Shown here piece by piece: positions 23,327-35,985 of a stretch of DNA of 64,000 bases (position 1 is its first letter; every line of letters starts with the position of its first letter). This DNA is from Gnetum montanum (taxonomy: Eukaryota; Streptophyta; Gnetopsida; Gnetales; Gnetaceae): contig MNCI01000651.1 of the NCBI GenBank assembly GCA_015680685.1, positions 1,727,832 through 1,791,831 on the forward strand, read 5' to 3'. Below the pieces are notes generated by a model. It was not told where the DNA came from. It made no database searches and saw only the letters and a program-made list of their open reading frames with translations. The translations under genes were made by a program, and so were the position numbers.

Positions 23327-24417
23327 TCCAGATCAAGAACATAGAAGGTAAGTTAAATAAGTTTCCTAGTTAAAATTGAACTAGCCACATGAACACACCA
23401 AATTTTATGTGGTTCACTAACTTGGGTACATCCACACTCAGAGGGTAGAATCTATGCACACCTTTGAACTTTGTTTCTTTGCAAATGTGGTTTGAAGGAC
23501 ACCACATCCTATACAATCTTTGAGATCTGCTTTAGAGTGTTTCATTATTGCAAAACCACTCAACCCTATTAGGTCCCAACAAGCTTAGAATGTGGTTTCA
23601 AGGATCCCACAACCTTTACACGATTAAGCTCTGCTTTGAAGTGTTTTGACATTGTAAAACCACTCAATCCCACATGATCCTAACAAGCTTAATATGAATG
23701 TCTTCTCACAAGAAGCACATCAGCCCCATAGGGCTACAAGAAAGAAAGAGAAAAGAAAAAGGAAAGAATGTAACTAAATTTATAGGTCCTTGTACTTGAA
23801 GATTAGTACAAATTATAATCAAGTTAATGATGTTATAATGAGGAGCAAGAATAGAATTACATAGAATGGACAATGATAGATCTTTTTTTTTGAACAAACG
23901 CTTGCATAATTTCCAAGATTTGATATTATCTTATAGCCTTGAAGTTTTTGAAAACTTCTTAGAATTTATGCAACAACTACCAAAAGGCTAGTGTAGACAT
24001 CTACTTTGAAATTAGAATGTAACTGAGATTGGCCTTGATGCAAGTGAGCTGTCTTTTTGGCAGGTGGGACGTTTACAGTGGGATGTCTATAGTGAGATGC
24101 CTATTGTTAGAGTTAGAGTTTTGCTATTTTTCTAAGATGTTTTCTCATCTTTTAAACTTTAACTTCTAAGGCTTTTTCCTATTAATTTTCCTTCTTAGTA
24201 GTCCTTGGAGAATCTTCATTTGATCTGTAAACTTCATTTTCATCCATGCTCTCATGTTACCCATATTTTCATTTCAACATTTTGTCATAGATCTCATTTC
24301 CTTGAGTTCTCAAATCTCATTGTGGAATTTTTGTTCATGTCTAAAAAATCATCATACATCACAAACATTCTATATCCTTAATGTTCCTTAAGGTTTTTCC
24401 ATACCAAAATTTCAATA
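23327..24417 (-). repeat. 3' LTR of copia element D
   Basis: Aligns over its length with 28,537-29,608, with many substitutions. It includes shared phrases such as CACTCAATCCCACATGATCC and CTACAAGAAAGAAAGAG. Confidence 0.88.
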
Positions 24418-24430
24418 ATTCCCCCTTTTT
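24418..24430 (-). promoter_or_regulatory. Polypurine tract of element D
   Basis: The plus strand reads ATTCCCCCTTTTT, so the sense strand has AAAAAGGGGGAAT directly before the 3' LTR. This is the plus-strand DNA primer in reverse transcription. Element E has the similar AAAAAGGAGGTGAT. Confidence 0.8.
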
Positions 24431-24669
24431 GATGATGTGCAAAACTTAAGAAAATTGGTTATTATGGCTCATAAAAAATTTAAAATAATAGTTTTCTCCT
24501 CCTTTTTGGACATAACCAGAAAGGGTTAGAAAAAATCCCATAAAATATATGTAAGGTAAAGAAAGAATAATAAGAATTGTATGTATGTATGTATATGAAA
24601 ATCTAGAGTAGCTATGTATTATTTGCAATAATAGGTAAAAACCTTACTTGATAGGATAAGGTCTTATCT

Positions 24670-27600
24670 ACATGTCTTTATAGAGAACAGTAAGTCACCA
24701 TTCATCAAGAGGTTTGGTAAAAGCATGTGCAAGTTGATTTTTTGTTCCAATGAATTCTAGTTTTACATGTCCAAGTTGAGTCTGTTTTTGTATAAAGTGA
24801 TGATGAATTTTGATCTATTTTGTACAAGAATGTTGGATAGGATTCTTGTTCATATTGATGGCATTACTGTTGTCATAATAAATTGGTGTAGATTGGAGTT
24901 TTACCCCTAAATATTTAAGTGTTTAATTCATCCATATAATTTGTGCATAACAACTTCCAGCTAAAATGTACTTAGCTTCTATCATAGAGAGTGCTTTAGA
25001 AGATTTCATTTTCATTGGCCAAGAGATAAGACTCTTTCCTAGGAAAAAGTAATTTTCACTTGTGCTTCTACAATCATCTAAATAACTTGTCCAATCTACA
25101 TCATAATATCCAACAAGATTAAGTGGGGAATCATTTCGATACCAAAGTTTCCAATTAGCAATACCGTTTAGATAATGAAAAATATGTTTAATAGCTTTTA
25201 AATGGGATTCTTTAGGATTTGCCTGATATCTTGGAAAAATTCCTATACTTAATGCTATATCTGGTATAGTCATAGTTAAACAAAGTAGGCTACCTATCAT
25301 ACCTCTATAAAGCTTGAGATCAATAGGTTTTCTTGATCATCTTTAGTGAGCTTAAAGTTTTCTGCCATAGGAGTGTTTTTTACCTTTACTTTTGTCAAGT
25401 TGAATTTGAGTAGTAGATCCTTGATATACTTAGTTTGACAAATAAAGGTTTTTTTTTTGTCTAATTGCTTTGAAAACCAAGAAAGTTGTTAAGCTCTTCC
25501 ATTATGCTCATTTCAAATTCTGATTGCATAAGATCTAAAAAAGTCTACATAGAATATCATTATTTTCATCAAAGATAATATTATCAACATAGATTTGAAG
25601 AATAAGTAAACCATTAAATTATCACTTGAAAAATAAAGTGACATTAGCCCTACCTCTTTCAAAGCCACTAGATGTAAGGTGTTGGGAAAGTCTTTCATAC
25701 CAAGCTCTAGGAGCTTATTTGAGCTCATAGAGAGCCTTCTTGAGATGATCAGGATTACTAGGATCTATAAATCCTTCAAGTTGTTCAACATATATCTCTT
25801 CTTAAATGGTCCCATTTAGAAAGGCACTTTTCACATCCATTTGATATAGCTTGATGTTTTCAGTGCTAGCATATGCCAAAAGAAGTCTAACAAATTCAAG
25901 TCTTGCAACAAGAGAAAACATTTCCTCAAAGTCAATTCCTTCTTGTTGATTATATCCTATTGCAACTAGTCTAGCTATATATTTAATGATATTCCCATTT
26001 TCATCTATTTTATTCCTAAAAACCTAGTTCGTGCTAATAATTGGTTTATGATTTGGCTTAGGTGTCAATTCCCATACATCATTCCTACTGAATTGATTAT
26101 GTTCATCTTGCATAGTAGAAATCCATTCTTCTTCTTCTTCTTCTACTTCTTTGAAGTTATTGGATTCTAGTTGTGAAAAATACTAAGTATAAGCACAAAT
26201 TTTCTTAGTTTGGCTTCTAGTGCTAATTCCATCTTGTACATGTCCAATTACATCATTAAGAGAGTGTTTTCTACTAAGTCTAGGTATTTTAGGTAGAATT
26301 AATGATATGTCCTCATTTTTATTCTAATTCTCTTCCTCATGTTTACTATCTACTTCTGAATTTTTATCAATTTGAACTTGGAAGGTACTAGATAATTTTT
26401 GAATGTAAACTACTTCATAGTCAAATTATGGAGAAGTAATGTCACTATAATCAAATTTAACATTTATAATTTCTTCTACAACAGTTGTTCTTTTTTTGAA
26501 GACTCTATATGCTCTACTAAGAGAAGAATATCCTAAGAAAATTCATTCATCAGTTTTAGGATCAATTTTTCTTGAGACATATTTATCATTAGGAATATAG
26601 CATTTAGAACCAAAAACATAAAAATAACCAATGAAAGGTTTTATACCAGTCCATAATTCATAGGGAGTTTGGTAAATTTGCTTACCAAAACTTTGTTGGA
26701 GACATAGCATGCAGTGTTAATTGCTTTAGCCTAAAAAGGGTAAGGGAGATTTTTTTCATTCAATATGGTTCTCTCCATTTCATTCAAGATCCTATTCTTT
26801 CTTTAGGCTACACCATTTTGGTAAGGAGTCCTTGAAGTAGAGAATTTATGAATAATGTCATTCATTTGATAATATTTTTCAAATTTAGCATTTTTGAATT
26901 CTACTCCATTTTCACTCCTGATGAATTTGATACCATAGCCTTTTTCTTTCTGAATTTGATTACAAATTCTTGAGAAATGATCAAATACTTCATCCTTGTG
27001 ATATAAAAATGCAACCCAAGTAAAATGAGAGTAGTCATCAAAAATGGTTAGAAAACACATTTTCTTTCTCAAACTAAGTGTTTGAGAAGGACCAACTAGA
27101 TTCATGTGAAGTAAATATAAGGAATGAGAGGTAGAGATGTAGTTTTTCTTACAAAACCTTACCCTTATTTGCTTTTCCTTTTGTCATGCTTCACAAGTGT
27201 TCAAATTGAATTCTTTGAGTTTGAGCAATCCAAAAATCATTTTCTTTGTCACCAAAGTATGAATAATTTCATTGTTTATGTGGCCCAACTTCCTATCACA
27301 TACAAGCATCATATATATTATTGATCAAGCACTTGGATTGTAGGTTAGAGTTGTCTTCAAATACACTGTTGTAAACATTTGCCTTTCTAACTCCTTCTAT
27401 AATAATGATTCTAGAGGTTAAATCTTTTATTCTCCAAGTTTCTTTTGAGAAAGTAACATCAAAATTTAAATCACAAAGTTAACTAACATTGAGAAGATTA
27501 TGCTTTAAACCTTTAACAGAGAGAATTTTATTTACAGTAGGTTGTCCCTTACATTTCCCTCCTATGGTACCAATACCTATTATAGGAACTTCCATGCCAT

Positions 27601-28489
27601 CCTCAAATGTGATGGTTCCATAATTTGGTTATGAAAAATGTATGAATTAGGATTTATCTCTTGTCATATGTCTTGAATAATTTCTATCAATATACCATGT
27701 GCTTCTTTTGACTACAAAGAAAGCAACTTGAGCCATCATGTTTTGTTTGGGTTTCCTCTCTTTTTACTTCCAAACTTTCCTTCCCTACAAAGCATCTTGT
27801 CTAGGCTAGTTTTGAAAAGACCAAGTGTAATGTTTCATCCAAAGATATCAATAAGCCTAAAAATGTCCAAATTTTCCATAATAAAAATAATTTAAAGTCT
27901 TAAATCTTATTATATTACCAAACCTAGAATCACTTCCTTCTAAATAAACTTTGATGTATGCATCTTTTTGCTCTTGGTCTTTGGGATTTTCTAAAAATTT
28001 CTTATTCATCTACTCAATTACCTTCATTAGTATTTAAATCTTAAATGTTAGGTCTGATTTTTCTTTCTTAATATAGGAACATTCATCATTGAGAGTTGCA
28101 ATCTTTGTCTCTTTGTCATGTAATATTTCTTTCATTTTAAAGCATAGACTTTGAAAAGAAATAATTTCATTGCAAAGAAACTTATACATTTATTTTAAGG
28201 AGTTTTCATCTTGTTTATGATAACATCTATGATTATTTGGAATTCTTTTCTTGTCCAAATTTTCATAGATATTATTGGACCTACACTTATAGTCTCTTTT
28301 GGAGGCCATATGGTCTCTTCTATTACATATTTAACTAAAGGTAGATGAGTGAATAAAAATATTACCTTTACTAATGCAGAAAAGTAATTGAATACAACTC
28401 TTAAAGAAGAAATTGATGAAGAATATCAGTCTATTTGTCCAATTGAATTTAATAGCTACTGATGATTTGATGTTAGTTGCCCCATCCAT
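24670..28489 (-). pseudogene. Copia gag-pol relic of element D
   Basis: In order: a short gag head (Met at 28,489), a zinc knuckle whose Cys are Tyr (about 27,900-27,850), the protease site WYIDRNYSRHMT where DSG became DRN (about 27,700), and the gag-pre-integrase region. Integrase at 27,105-26,803 has SHFTWVAFLYHKDEVFDHF, with SENGVEF in place of SDNGGEF. Reverse transcriptase follows, with QMDVKSAFLNG (about 25,840) and YVDNIIF (about 25,573-25,593), where the catalytic YVDD has lost its second Asp. RNase H at 25,300-24,923 has YYDVDWTSYLDDCRSTS. The product ends near FTKPLDEW (about 24,700). Several active-site residues and many codons are destroyed, so this copy makes no enzyme. Confidence 0.88.
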
Positions 28490-28520
28490 GTTTGCATTGA
28501 GTTATCTATGTGAGATTACT

Positions 28521-28534
28521 GAGCTTTGATACCA
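28521..28534 (-). promoter_or_regulatory. Primer-binding site of element D (Met tRNA)
   Basis: GAGCTTTGATACCA on the plus strand corresponds to the tRNA-iMet 3' end (CTCTGATACCA, one mismatch over those 11 bases). It lies two bases from the 5' LTR edge at 28,537. Confidence 0.85.
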
Positions 28535-28536
28535 CA

Positions 28537-29608
28537 TGAAGATTGAGAGCTTAGAAGGAGGGTTGAATAGGTTTCCCAATTAAAATTACACTAGCCACAT
28601 GAGCACACCAAATTTTACTTGGTTTTCTAACTTGGATATGTCCACATTTAGAGGGTAGAAACTACGCACACCTTCAAACTTTGTTTCTTCGAAAATGTGA
28701 TTTGAAGGTAACCACACAATGTAGAAGCTTTGAGCTCTTCTCTAGAGTGTTTCATCACTACAAAAAAACTCAATCTTAAAAGGTCATAGTAAGCTAAGTA
28801 TGTGATTTCAAGGATCCCACAACCTTTAAAAAATTGAGCTCCAGTCCAGAGTGTTTTGATGCCATAAACTCACTCAATCCTATAGGATCTTGACAAGCTT
28901 AACATGGATGTCTTCTCACAAGAATCACATCAATCCTATAGGGCTACAAGAAAGAGAGAGAAAAGAACAAGGAAAAAATGTAATTAAATTTATATGTCCT
29001 TGTACTTGAAGCTCAATAAAAATTACAATCAAGCCAATGATGTTTCAATGAGGAGCAAGAATAGAATTGCATAGAATAGACAATGGTAGATTTTTTATGA
29101 ATAGATACTTGCACAATTACCAATACTTTGACATCATCTTATAGCCTTGGAGTTTTTAAAAACTCAGAATTCTTACAATGGCTACCAAATAGCTAGTGTA
29201 GACATCTACTTCAAAATTGGGATGTATAACTGGGGATTCCCTTGATGCAGGTGAGACATCTTTCTAGTAGGTGGGATGTATATAGTGAGACATCTATTGT
29301 TGGAGATAAATGTATGGTATTTTTTTAAACATGTCTCCTCATCTTTAAAATTTTATCTTATGAGGCTTTCTTCTTTAAATTTGTAGAAGTCCTTTGAGCA
29401 TCTTCATTTGACTTGTAGACTTTATTTTCATCCATGCTCTCATCTTGCACATGTCATTTTCATTTTGACATGTTGTCATAGATCTCATTTCCTTGAGTTC
29501 TTAGATATAATTGTGAAGTTCTTGTTCATGTCCTGCAAAATCATCATCCACCACAGACATTCTAAATTCTCCATTTTCCTTAAGGTTTTGACATACCAAA
29601 GGTGAACA
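28537..29608 (-). repeat. 5' LTR of copia element D
   Basis: Starts TGAAGATTGAG beside the primer site and ends GGTGAACA beside the TACTT duplication. Confidence 0.9.
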
Positions 29609-29613
29609 TACTT

Positions 29614-30042
29614 TAACATACTTTATGCTTTAAACAAATCATACTTATTCTACTTTTACTAATGAACATGATAATGGTAAATGACATGAAAAAATGTAAA
29701 TGATATTAGAAAGTAAATCTATTTTATATGAGATGCTACAATGATGAAGAAAAATATCAATATTTATTATCATTTATGAATTATTTCTAAGAATAATCCA
29801 CTCGACTAAAGATATAATGCAACTGTAATTCATCATACTACAGGCATTCATAGTTAACTCTAACTTCAAGAAAACAAACTATAGGAATTTTGCTAAGTTC
29901 TGGTAAAACATCATTCATTAACATAATGGTGGCTTAAATTGATAGGAATGACCATGACCCGCTATATCATATCTATGGCATTGTATACTAAGCTACGATA
30001 TCACATCTATAATATCATAGTTTCCTATAAAATATGTCATCA
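29614..30042 (-). repeat. 5' LTR of element G, outer part
   Basis: Continues the LTR from 23,326 and aligns with 44,340-44,793 of element A, for example the phrases before AATTCATCATAC. Decayed GATATC-type palindromes lie at about 29,957-30,020. It ends GTCATCA at 30,042. Confidence 0.65.
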
Positions 30043-30053
30043 CTTTCTAATAC

Positions 30054-30299
30054 ATGAAAGGAAATTCACCAATTCAAAGTTGGTGGGATGTCAACAAATT
30101 TTGCTACTATGATGAAGTTGTAGGTCATGATACAAATGACTACAATGCACTTAAAGATGACATCCAAGATTTGATTGAAAAATATGGAATGGTCTTCGAT
30201 ACTCTTAGCCAACCTAACAATCAAGTGTTTGTATTTCATCTTAAGCATAAAGGAAATCATTTGAAAATCCTATATTTCATCCACATGAGTCGCTCTTAA
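30054..30299 (+). pseudogene. Tat-type gag C-terminal relic (element K)
   Basis: The open segment contains KFCYYDEVVGHDTNDYNALK followed by DIQDLIEKYGM. This is the zinc-finger-like end of Tat-type gag (usual form CxxHxxxGHxTxxC); here the expected His and last Cys are Asp and Tyr. The same motif occurs in element H at about 1,811-1,860. K lies on the plus strand, opposite to G, whose LTR ends just upstream. The rest of gag is not present nearby. Confidence 0.7.
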
Positions 30300-30885
30300 A
30301 ATAATCCTCCTAAGTTTAAGAAACCTTTTATCATCAAACTCATTACGAAAAACTCATTCACTCTAGCTACCCAAAAGATATGAAGAGATTCTTTTATCAT
30401 AGATCATACATAATCATTTAATACTCCTCTAAATTCAAAATTCTCCTTTGCCTACTTCATCTTCTCCATTGCTTTCCTTATCACCATCAATTTCACAAGA
30501 ATCATTGTTGCTTCCTATACCTATTCATGTAGTTTGCATCCTTACCCAAGGACAGAAAAGGTCACACATAACAAAGGGAAATGAAAAAACAAGTTAATAG
30601 GTAATATTTCCCACTATGAAGAAAGAAAACTACATCTATGACTATAATAGCTACTTCAACTCCTTCATTAATAATAGTCCCTTCAATGCCCTTACCTTAT
30701 GAGGATTTCACATCAAAGAATCATGCTTTGCCTCAAATTGTTGTAGTAATAAAATCAAAGAGACAAATATTTCTCTCTTTAACCTCATTTACACATCCAA
30801 AAAGCATTGTTTAGCATTGGATGAGCTTATTAGGTTAATCACTATGCTTGTAGACATCTAGTTTCATGTTCAAGCTATCTCATTA

Positions 30886-31540
30886 GTGCTTAGTAATCCA
30901 AGGTGTCAAGTAGACTACTTGGTGTTCAAAGGTAAAAATATTAAAATTTATCTTATCATGGGTGTTGTGTGCTTGCTTACCATTTACATAATGATGCAAA
31001 TTAGAGACAACATGTTACTCTCACTCATGCACATAGACAATATAGCTAGATCAATTGTCATTTCATGGATTTTTATTAAGTATCTTAGTCTAAAAAATAA
31101 GTAACATATTCCAATTGAAACTCTACTATAATTTCATTTAGTAGAACCAGAGTAGAGATCTTAGACTTGATCAAATTACCTTTCCTAGTAGAAAAGTGTA
31201 TTGCATTAGAAACAACTTTTTTTAGGTGATTAGAAACTCCTTAGGAATACATGCTATCTTTGGAAGGCCTTGGTTAGGTTACCATCATGTGGTTTTCTCA
31301 ATTATTCATCAAGATATACACTTTTCATGCAAGGATAAGGAAGTGATTATTTGTGCCAATCCTAAAGTCCCTATCATATTCCATGTAGACATCCTATATA
31401 AAAATATGCTAGGATTCCAACCCATTACATGGATCAAATGTCATCGTTGCAAGAAATCAATGAGTCCAATATTAGCATCCCGTGGTCTTCTAATCCTTAT
31501 AGACTAGACATTGTACACTTTAGGCTTTAATGAACTAGAC
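30886..31540 (+). pseudogene. Tat-type protease region relic (element K)
   Basis: The open segments 30,886-31,104 and 31,226-31,507 fit the protease and post-protease blocks. The second has GIHAIFGRPWLGYHHVVFS, IIHQDIHFSCKDKEVIIC and a Cys-rich end. This parallels NLILGRSLLAQ and KEVVIH in element H. Reverse transcriptase and integrase are missing, as in H, so both may descend from a deleted form. Confidence 0.65.
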
Positions 31541-32570
31541 ATCATTGAATCCATTAGAAGCATTAAGGATCCTACCTATTCATAACCTAAGAAAATCATT
31601 GCTAATATATCTCCTCCTAGAAAATTATATGATGTTTACCTTATCATATTCATGCATTTAATTCTTCTTCTGGCTTTAGCAAAATTTCTATGTTATCTCA
31701 TTTAAATTGCTTTACACTATTTTATCTTGCATTTTATAACTTTTCTATTAGCTTTAACTTTGAACATTATGTTCAGATACGATGTTATTTTGTTTTCTAA
31801 CTATAAAAAAACTCAAAAATATCATAACTATAGAAAACCATTAAGACATAAACACATAAAAAACAATGTCCATATGCAATAGTTCCTTGTACCATAGTTC
31901 TCAATATTCAAAACATCTATAAAAATATATATCATATAAAACACATCATCCATAAAAAACATAGCCAAAATTATCTTACTACTCTATTTTATCCTCTTTT
32001 TTCTTTCACAAGTATCAGTTCTTTAGTTCATGTGGCTTCCATCTATCTTTTCTCTATTTATATATCATGCATTCATCATCATTTCCTAATCCTATGAGTA
32101 ATTTAACCCTTTATCAACCATAAACCTAATCATCATCATCCTACCTATCACAAGCCATTATCAAGCTTAACCACCATTAAGTCAAAGCACTTCATCTATA
32201 CCCAATTGAGGATAGTCTAGCTAGGGGTACAATGTTATCTATAATTAACATTTAGAATCATCATGGAGCTACAAAACATTACTAGTTTCAAATTATTTAA
32301 AAATCAACAATAGAGATCAAGCATCATTGAATTTGCTCCAACTCTTTTCTCATTTTATCTATATTTTATTGCATCACTTTTAGTTTTCTTCTTATCTTAC
32401 TTGTCCTCTCTTTTTCTTTCTTTGTTTCTATTTTTGGGTATTTACTTCAAACATTCTCATGAAATTTCATCTATCTCCCCTAATCCCTCATTGCTTCACT
32501 CTACTAATATTTCTCCTTATTAGAACACTATAGTGAGAATTTTTATTAGTGATCTACATCATGAAGAGAG
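31541..32570 (+). other. Non-coding part of element K
   Basis: AT-rich, no domain recognised. A phrase GGGGTACAATGTTATC at about 32,225 resembles the polypurine tract and LTR start at 33,160-33,180 and may be a decayed or duplicated copy. Confidence 0.35.
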
Positions 32571-32574
32571 TAAT

Positions 32575-33150
32575 GAGTGTTTTGTTATTTTTACCTTATG
32601 TGAGAATGTGTTAAGTTAGAGTAGGATAGAGAGGGAATTTATTAATTTATCAGCATTAACAATCATTAGAGTGTGGGATCTAGCCATGTCCCACTTTTGT
32701 GGAATAACATCTTATCTTGGTGTCTAGGCAATGTCCATAATTTATCCCCCATTTTATTAATTTTCTCTTTTTCCATCTCTCTACTTCATCTTCTTTATCT
32801 CATATTTATTCATTCTTCTTCTAACTTCCTTTTTCTCTCTCTTGTATTTTCCTCTCATCAATATGTCAGTAAGGACTAACCGATTCCCTTTTAATTTGGT
32901 AAGAATGTGTGATGAGCATGAGTGGGATAGGGTGTGAACATTATTAAATGAATCCCTGCAACCATCCTATGTGTAGGATCTAGACATATCCCCTTTCTAT
33001 GGTATAGCATTATCCTTATGATTGGTGTCGTAGAGATGTCATACCATACTCCTATTTTTGCACTTTTTTCTCCCCACTTTTCTTCTTGTAGGAACATTAA
33101 TCATCCTTCCATTCTCTTCTTTATGGATCCTCCTTTAGTACCCCCAATAG
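32575..33150 (+). repeat. Tandem duplication upstream of the K polypurine tract, unit about 290 bp
   Basis: Phrases such as GGATCTAGCCATGTCCC (near 32,682) recur diverged near 32,976 (GGATCTAGACATATCCCC), each followed by a TGGTGTC phrase and a pyrimidine-rich stretch. Two units lie in the 3' untranslated region of the element. Expanded 3' UTR repeats are known for Tat/Ogre-type elements. Confidence 0.6.
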
Positions 33151-33159
33151 CATCCATTA

Positions 33160-33170
33160 AGAGGAGGCAA
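33160..33170 (+). promoter_or_regulatory. Polypurine tract of element K
   Basis: AGAGGAGGCAA directly before TGTTATACCC, a typical plus-strand primer next to an LTR start. Confidence 0.65.
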
Positions 33171-34883
33171 TGTTATACCCACTTTTTCAGTTCATCATAG
33201 ATCAAGACTAAGTATCATCTTGACATTGTTCCATGTAGGTTGTAGCATCAAACATCCTAAATACATAATCATGAGGCATATACTTAGCTCCTAAAAATCT
33301 CTAAGGATCATTTGAATTTATAATATGGCTTATGAACATCATTGTTCATACTCTAGAAAAACTACAAAATCAAAAGTTTTCTAAGCGTTGGAGGTGATGT
33401 GCATTTTTAGTTAATCTCTCTTGGACACTAAAAGATAAAAAATCCCAAAAAAACTTTATAAGATATCTATTTTTAGAGATCACTAGTGATTATTTGGGAT
33501 CATATTTCAATATTTGGATCTTAATTTTGATGATTTTGGAAAATGTCATGAAAATGTATAAAAACGTTTTCTAAATTAGAATTAAAATTGTAGGTCTATA
33601 AATAAAAGTTCAAAATGAAATTGTATTGGTTGGTTTTTTTTAATATTTAAGAGTACTTGTTAGATTTCAAAAGATTAAAAGTATGAGCACCTACCATCAT
33701 TGTAGCACTTGCATGCTCCAGGACCACCTTAGTGTCACTTTTAGAGATAGAATTTTAAGGATTCTATAGCACATTCCAAAGTTGAAAAATTTTAGCTCTA
33801 GTATTAGTAATGGGACCCTTAGACAAAATAGCCCTATTCTAGCCTAAAATTGATTTGGGATCATATTTACAACTTTCCCATCCACATCTTAATCCTCCAA
33901 AGGTCCAATTCCATTCTTAAAATCCATATTTCTCTCAAGATTCAAACTTTTATAATTAGCTCCGAATCACTTTCATTTTTTATTTATCACTTGTAGTTTT
34001 GACCCTCCATAGGAGATGAATACTTTGTTTCTCATTAATGAGGTATTTTATTATTTGAAAAGGGATGCGAGATACTTTCTCCCATATCATAGTCTTAATA
34101 TTTTAATATTTTATGCTTTTATAATTAGATTTAATTCTTAGTTTTTATTCTATCGCTCATAGTCTATTCCTTAGTGTATTCTTTGGCAGTTTATACTTAA
34201 TCATTTTTAGTGATTTACGCTTATTATTTTTAGCATTAAAATTTTACTTTTCCATAATTTTACTGCCATTATAAGTTTGTGTGTGATAGGCTGAGTTTAT
34301 ATTTAATTAGAGGTACTTTATCCCTTCATTTTATAATTATTGATATATTAAATATTACATCAATTTAAAGACCATTTATAATACACTATGTGTTTTTCCA
34401 ATTGATCCATGGAGGTTTCCTTATAGGAGTGTGAAGAATATTTCTATAGGAACAGTTGGAAAGTCCCAAGATATCAAGTAGAAGATGGTAAAATCTTTAA
34501 TATTCATAGTCACATATTTTTAGTGGTTATTCCAAAAGATATACATATCACTAAAGTATCATTCTTCATTAGTTGATATGATGGACCATAGTGGTAATTC
34601 TTATAGTTGTTCTTGGATCTCCTAGGAAGTGAACTCCATGAAGGATCCAAAGTTTGACTCTTATAGGATAAAGCTATGGATTTTCTTCTTATCGTCTTTA
34701 TGTAGAACTTTGTTAATGTGACTTCTAGGCTTCATCTAGGTCTAGGAATTTTTTCCTACTTATAATCTTCTATTTTTGTAGTGGTAATCTACCTAATAGA
34801 TTCCACTTTGGGCTCTATGGGCCTAGTTTTGTGTATGACTTATTTTCCTAGTCTTGGTTACCAACATCTTTGTTTGCATCCTA
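33171..34883 (+). repeat. Candidate 3' LTR of element K, interrupted by E
   Basis: Starts TGTTATACCC after the polypurine tract. A TATAAATA box lies at 33,597-33,604, a plausible LTR promoter. Copia element E interrupts the sequence at 34,883 and it resumes at 40,339. The outer end and length are unknown, since no second copy is in the window. Confidence 0.5.
33597..33604 (+). promoter_or_regulatory. TATA box in the K LTR
   Basis: TATAAATA about 430 bases after the LTR start, preceded by a second TATAAAA near 33,558. Confidence 0.4.
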
Positions 34884-35971
34884 TGTGGGCTAAGAACTTA
34901 GAAGGGGGGTTGAATAAGTTCCCTAATTAAAAATGCACTAGCCTTAAAAAGATACCAATTCTACATGGTTCTCCAACTTGGGTACATCTACACTTGGAGG
35001 GCAGAATCCATGCACACCTCCAGACTTTGTTTCTTCAAAAATGTGGTTTGAAGGGCATGACTTCTTATATAAGCTTTAAGCTCTGCTTTGGAATGTTTCA
35101 TTGCTGTGAAACCACTAAACCTTGCAAGGTCTCAACAAGCTCAAAATGTGATTTAGAGGATCCCCTAACCTTTACAAAATTGAGCTTCAATTTAAAGTGT
35201 TTTGACAGTACAAAACTACTCAATCCCTCATGATCCTGACAAGCTCAATAATGATGTCTTCTCACAAGAAGCACATCAACCTTGTAGGGCTACAAGAAAG
35301 AATGAAAAGAAAAAGGAAATAGTGTAACAAAATTTATAGATCCTTGTACTTACGGCTTAGTAGAATCACAATCAAGAAAATTATATTACAATGAAGAGCA
35401 ATAATAAAATTGCTTAGAATAGGCAATGATAGAACTTTGTGTGAATAGTGCTTGCATAATTCCCAAGAATTTGACATTATCTTATAGCCTTGAAGTTTTC
35501 AAAAATTCCTCAAATTTCATGCAATAGCTACCAAATGGCTAGTGTAGATGTCTGCTTTGAAGTTTATATGTCTATTTAAGATAGCCCTCAATGAAGAAGA
35601 GATGTCTACTTGAAAGTGAGAGGTCTATTGTGAAAATCTTACCATAGACATATACTATGAAATATAGATGTATGTTATTTTCTAAAGACATCTACTCCAC
35701 TTTTATACTTTTAAGTCTAAGATATTCTCTTATCAATTGTCTTCTTGGAAGTCCTTGGAATACCTTAGTTTGATTTGTAGACTCCATTTTCATCCATGAT
35801 CTCATCTTGCCCATGTAGTCTTTGTTTTGACATGTTGACATAGATCTCATTTTCTTGAATTCTCATATCTTTTTGTGAAGTTCTTGTTCATGCCTTGAAA
35901 AATCACAATCACACACACACATTCTATATTCTCAATTTTTATAAAGGTTTTGATATAACAAAAGGTCAACA
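34884..35971 (-). repeat. 3' LTR of copia element E
   Basis: Starts TGTGGGC and ends GTCAACA. Aligns with 39,248-40,333 throughout. Confidence 0.88.
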
Positions 35972-35985
35972 ATCACCTCCTTTTT
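35972..35985 (-). promoter_or_regulatory. Polypurine tract of element E
   Basis: Plus strand ATCACCTCCTTTTT, next to the LTR end, followed by a phrase ending CTCAAAACTTAAGAAAA that is shared with the same place in element D. Confidence 0.8.

Larger units (their letters stand above)
23327..29608 (-). mobile_element. Complete copia element D, nested in the LTR of G
   Basis: Two LTRs, a polypurine tract, a Met-tRNA primer site and gag-pol relics in the expected minus-strand order. The five bases TACTT at 23,322-23,326 recur at 29,609-29,613 as a target duplication. The element is 6.28 kb. Removing it with one TACTT rejoins the LTR of element G. The left terminal TG has become TC; the right end still reads CA. 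Confidence 0.92.
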
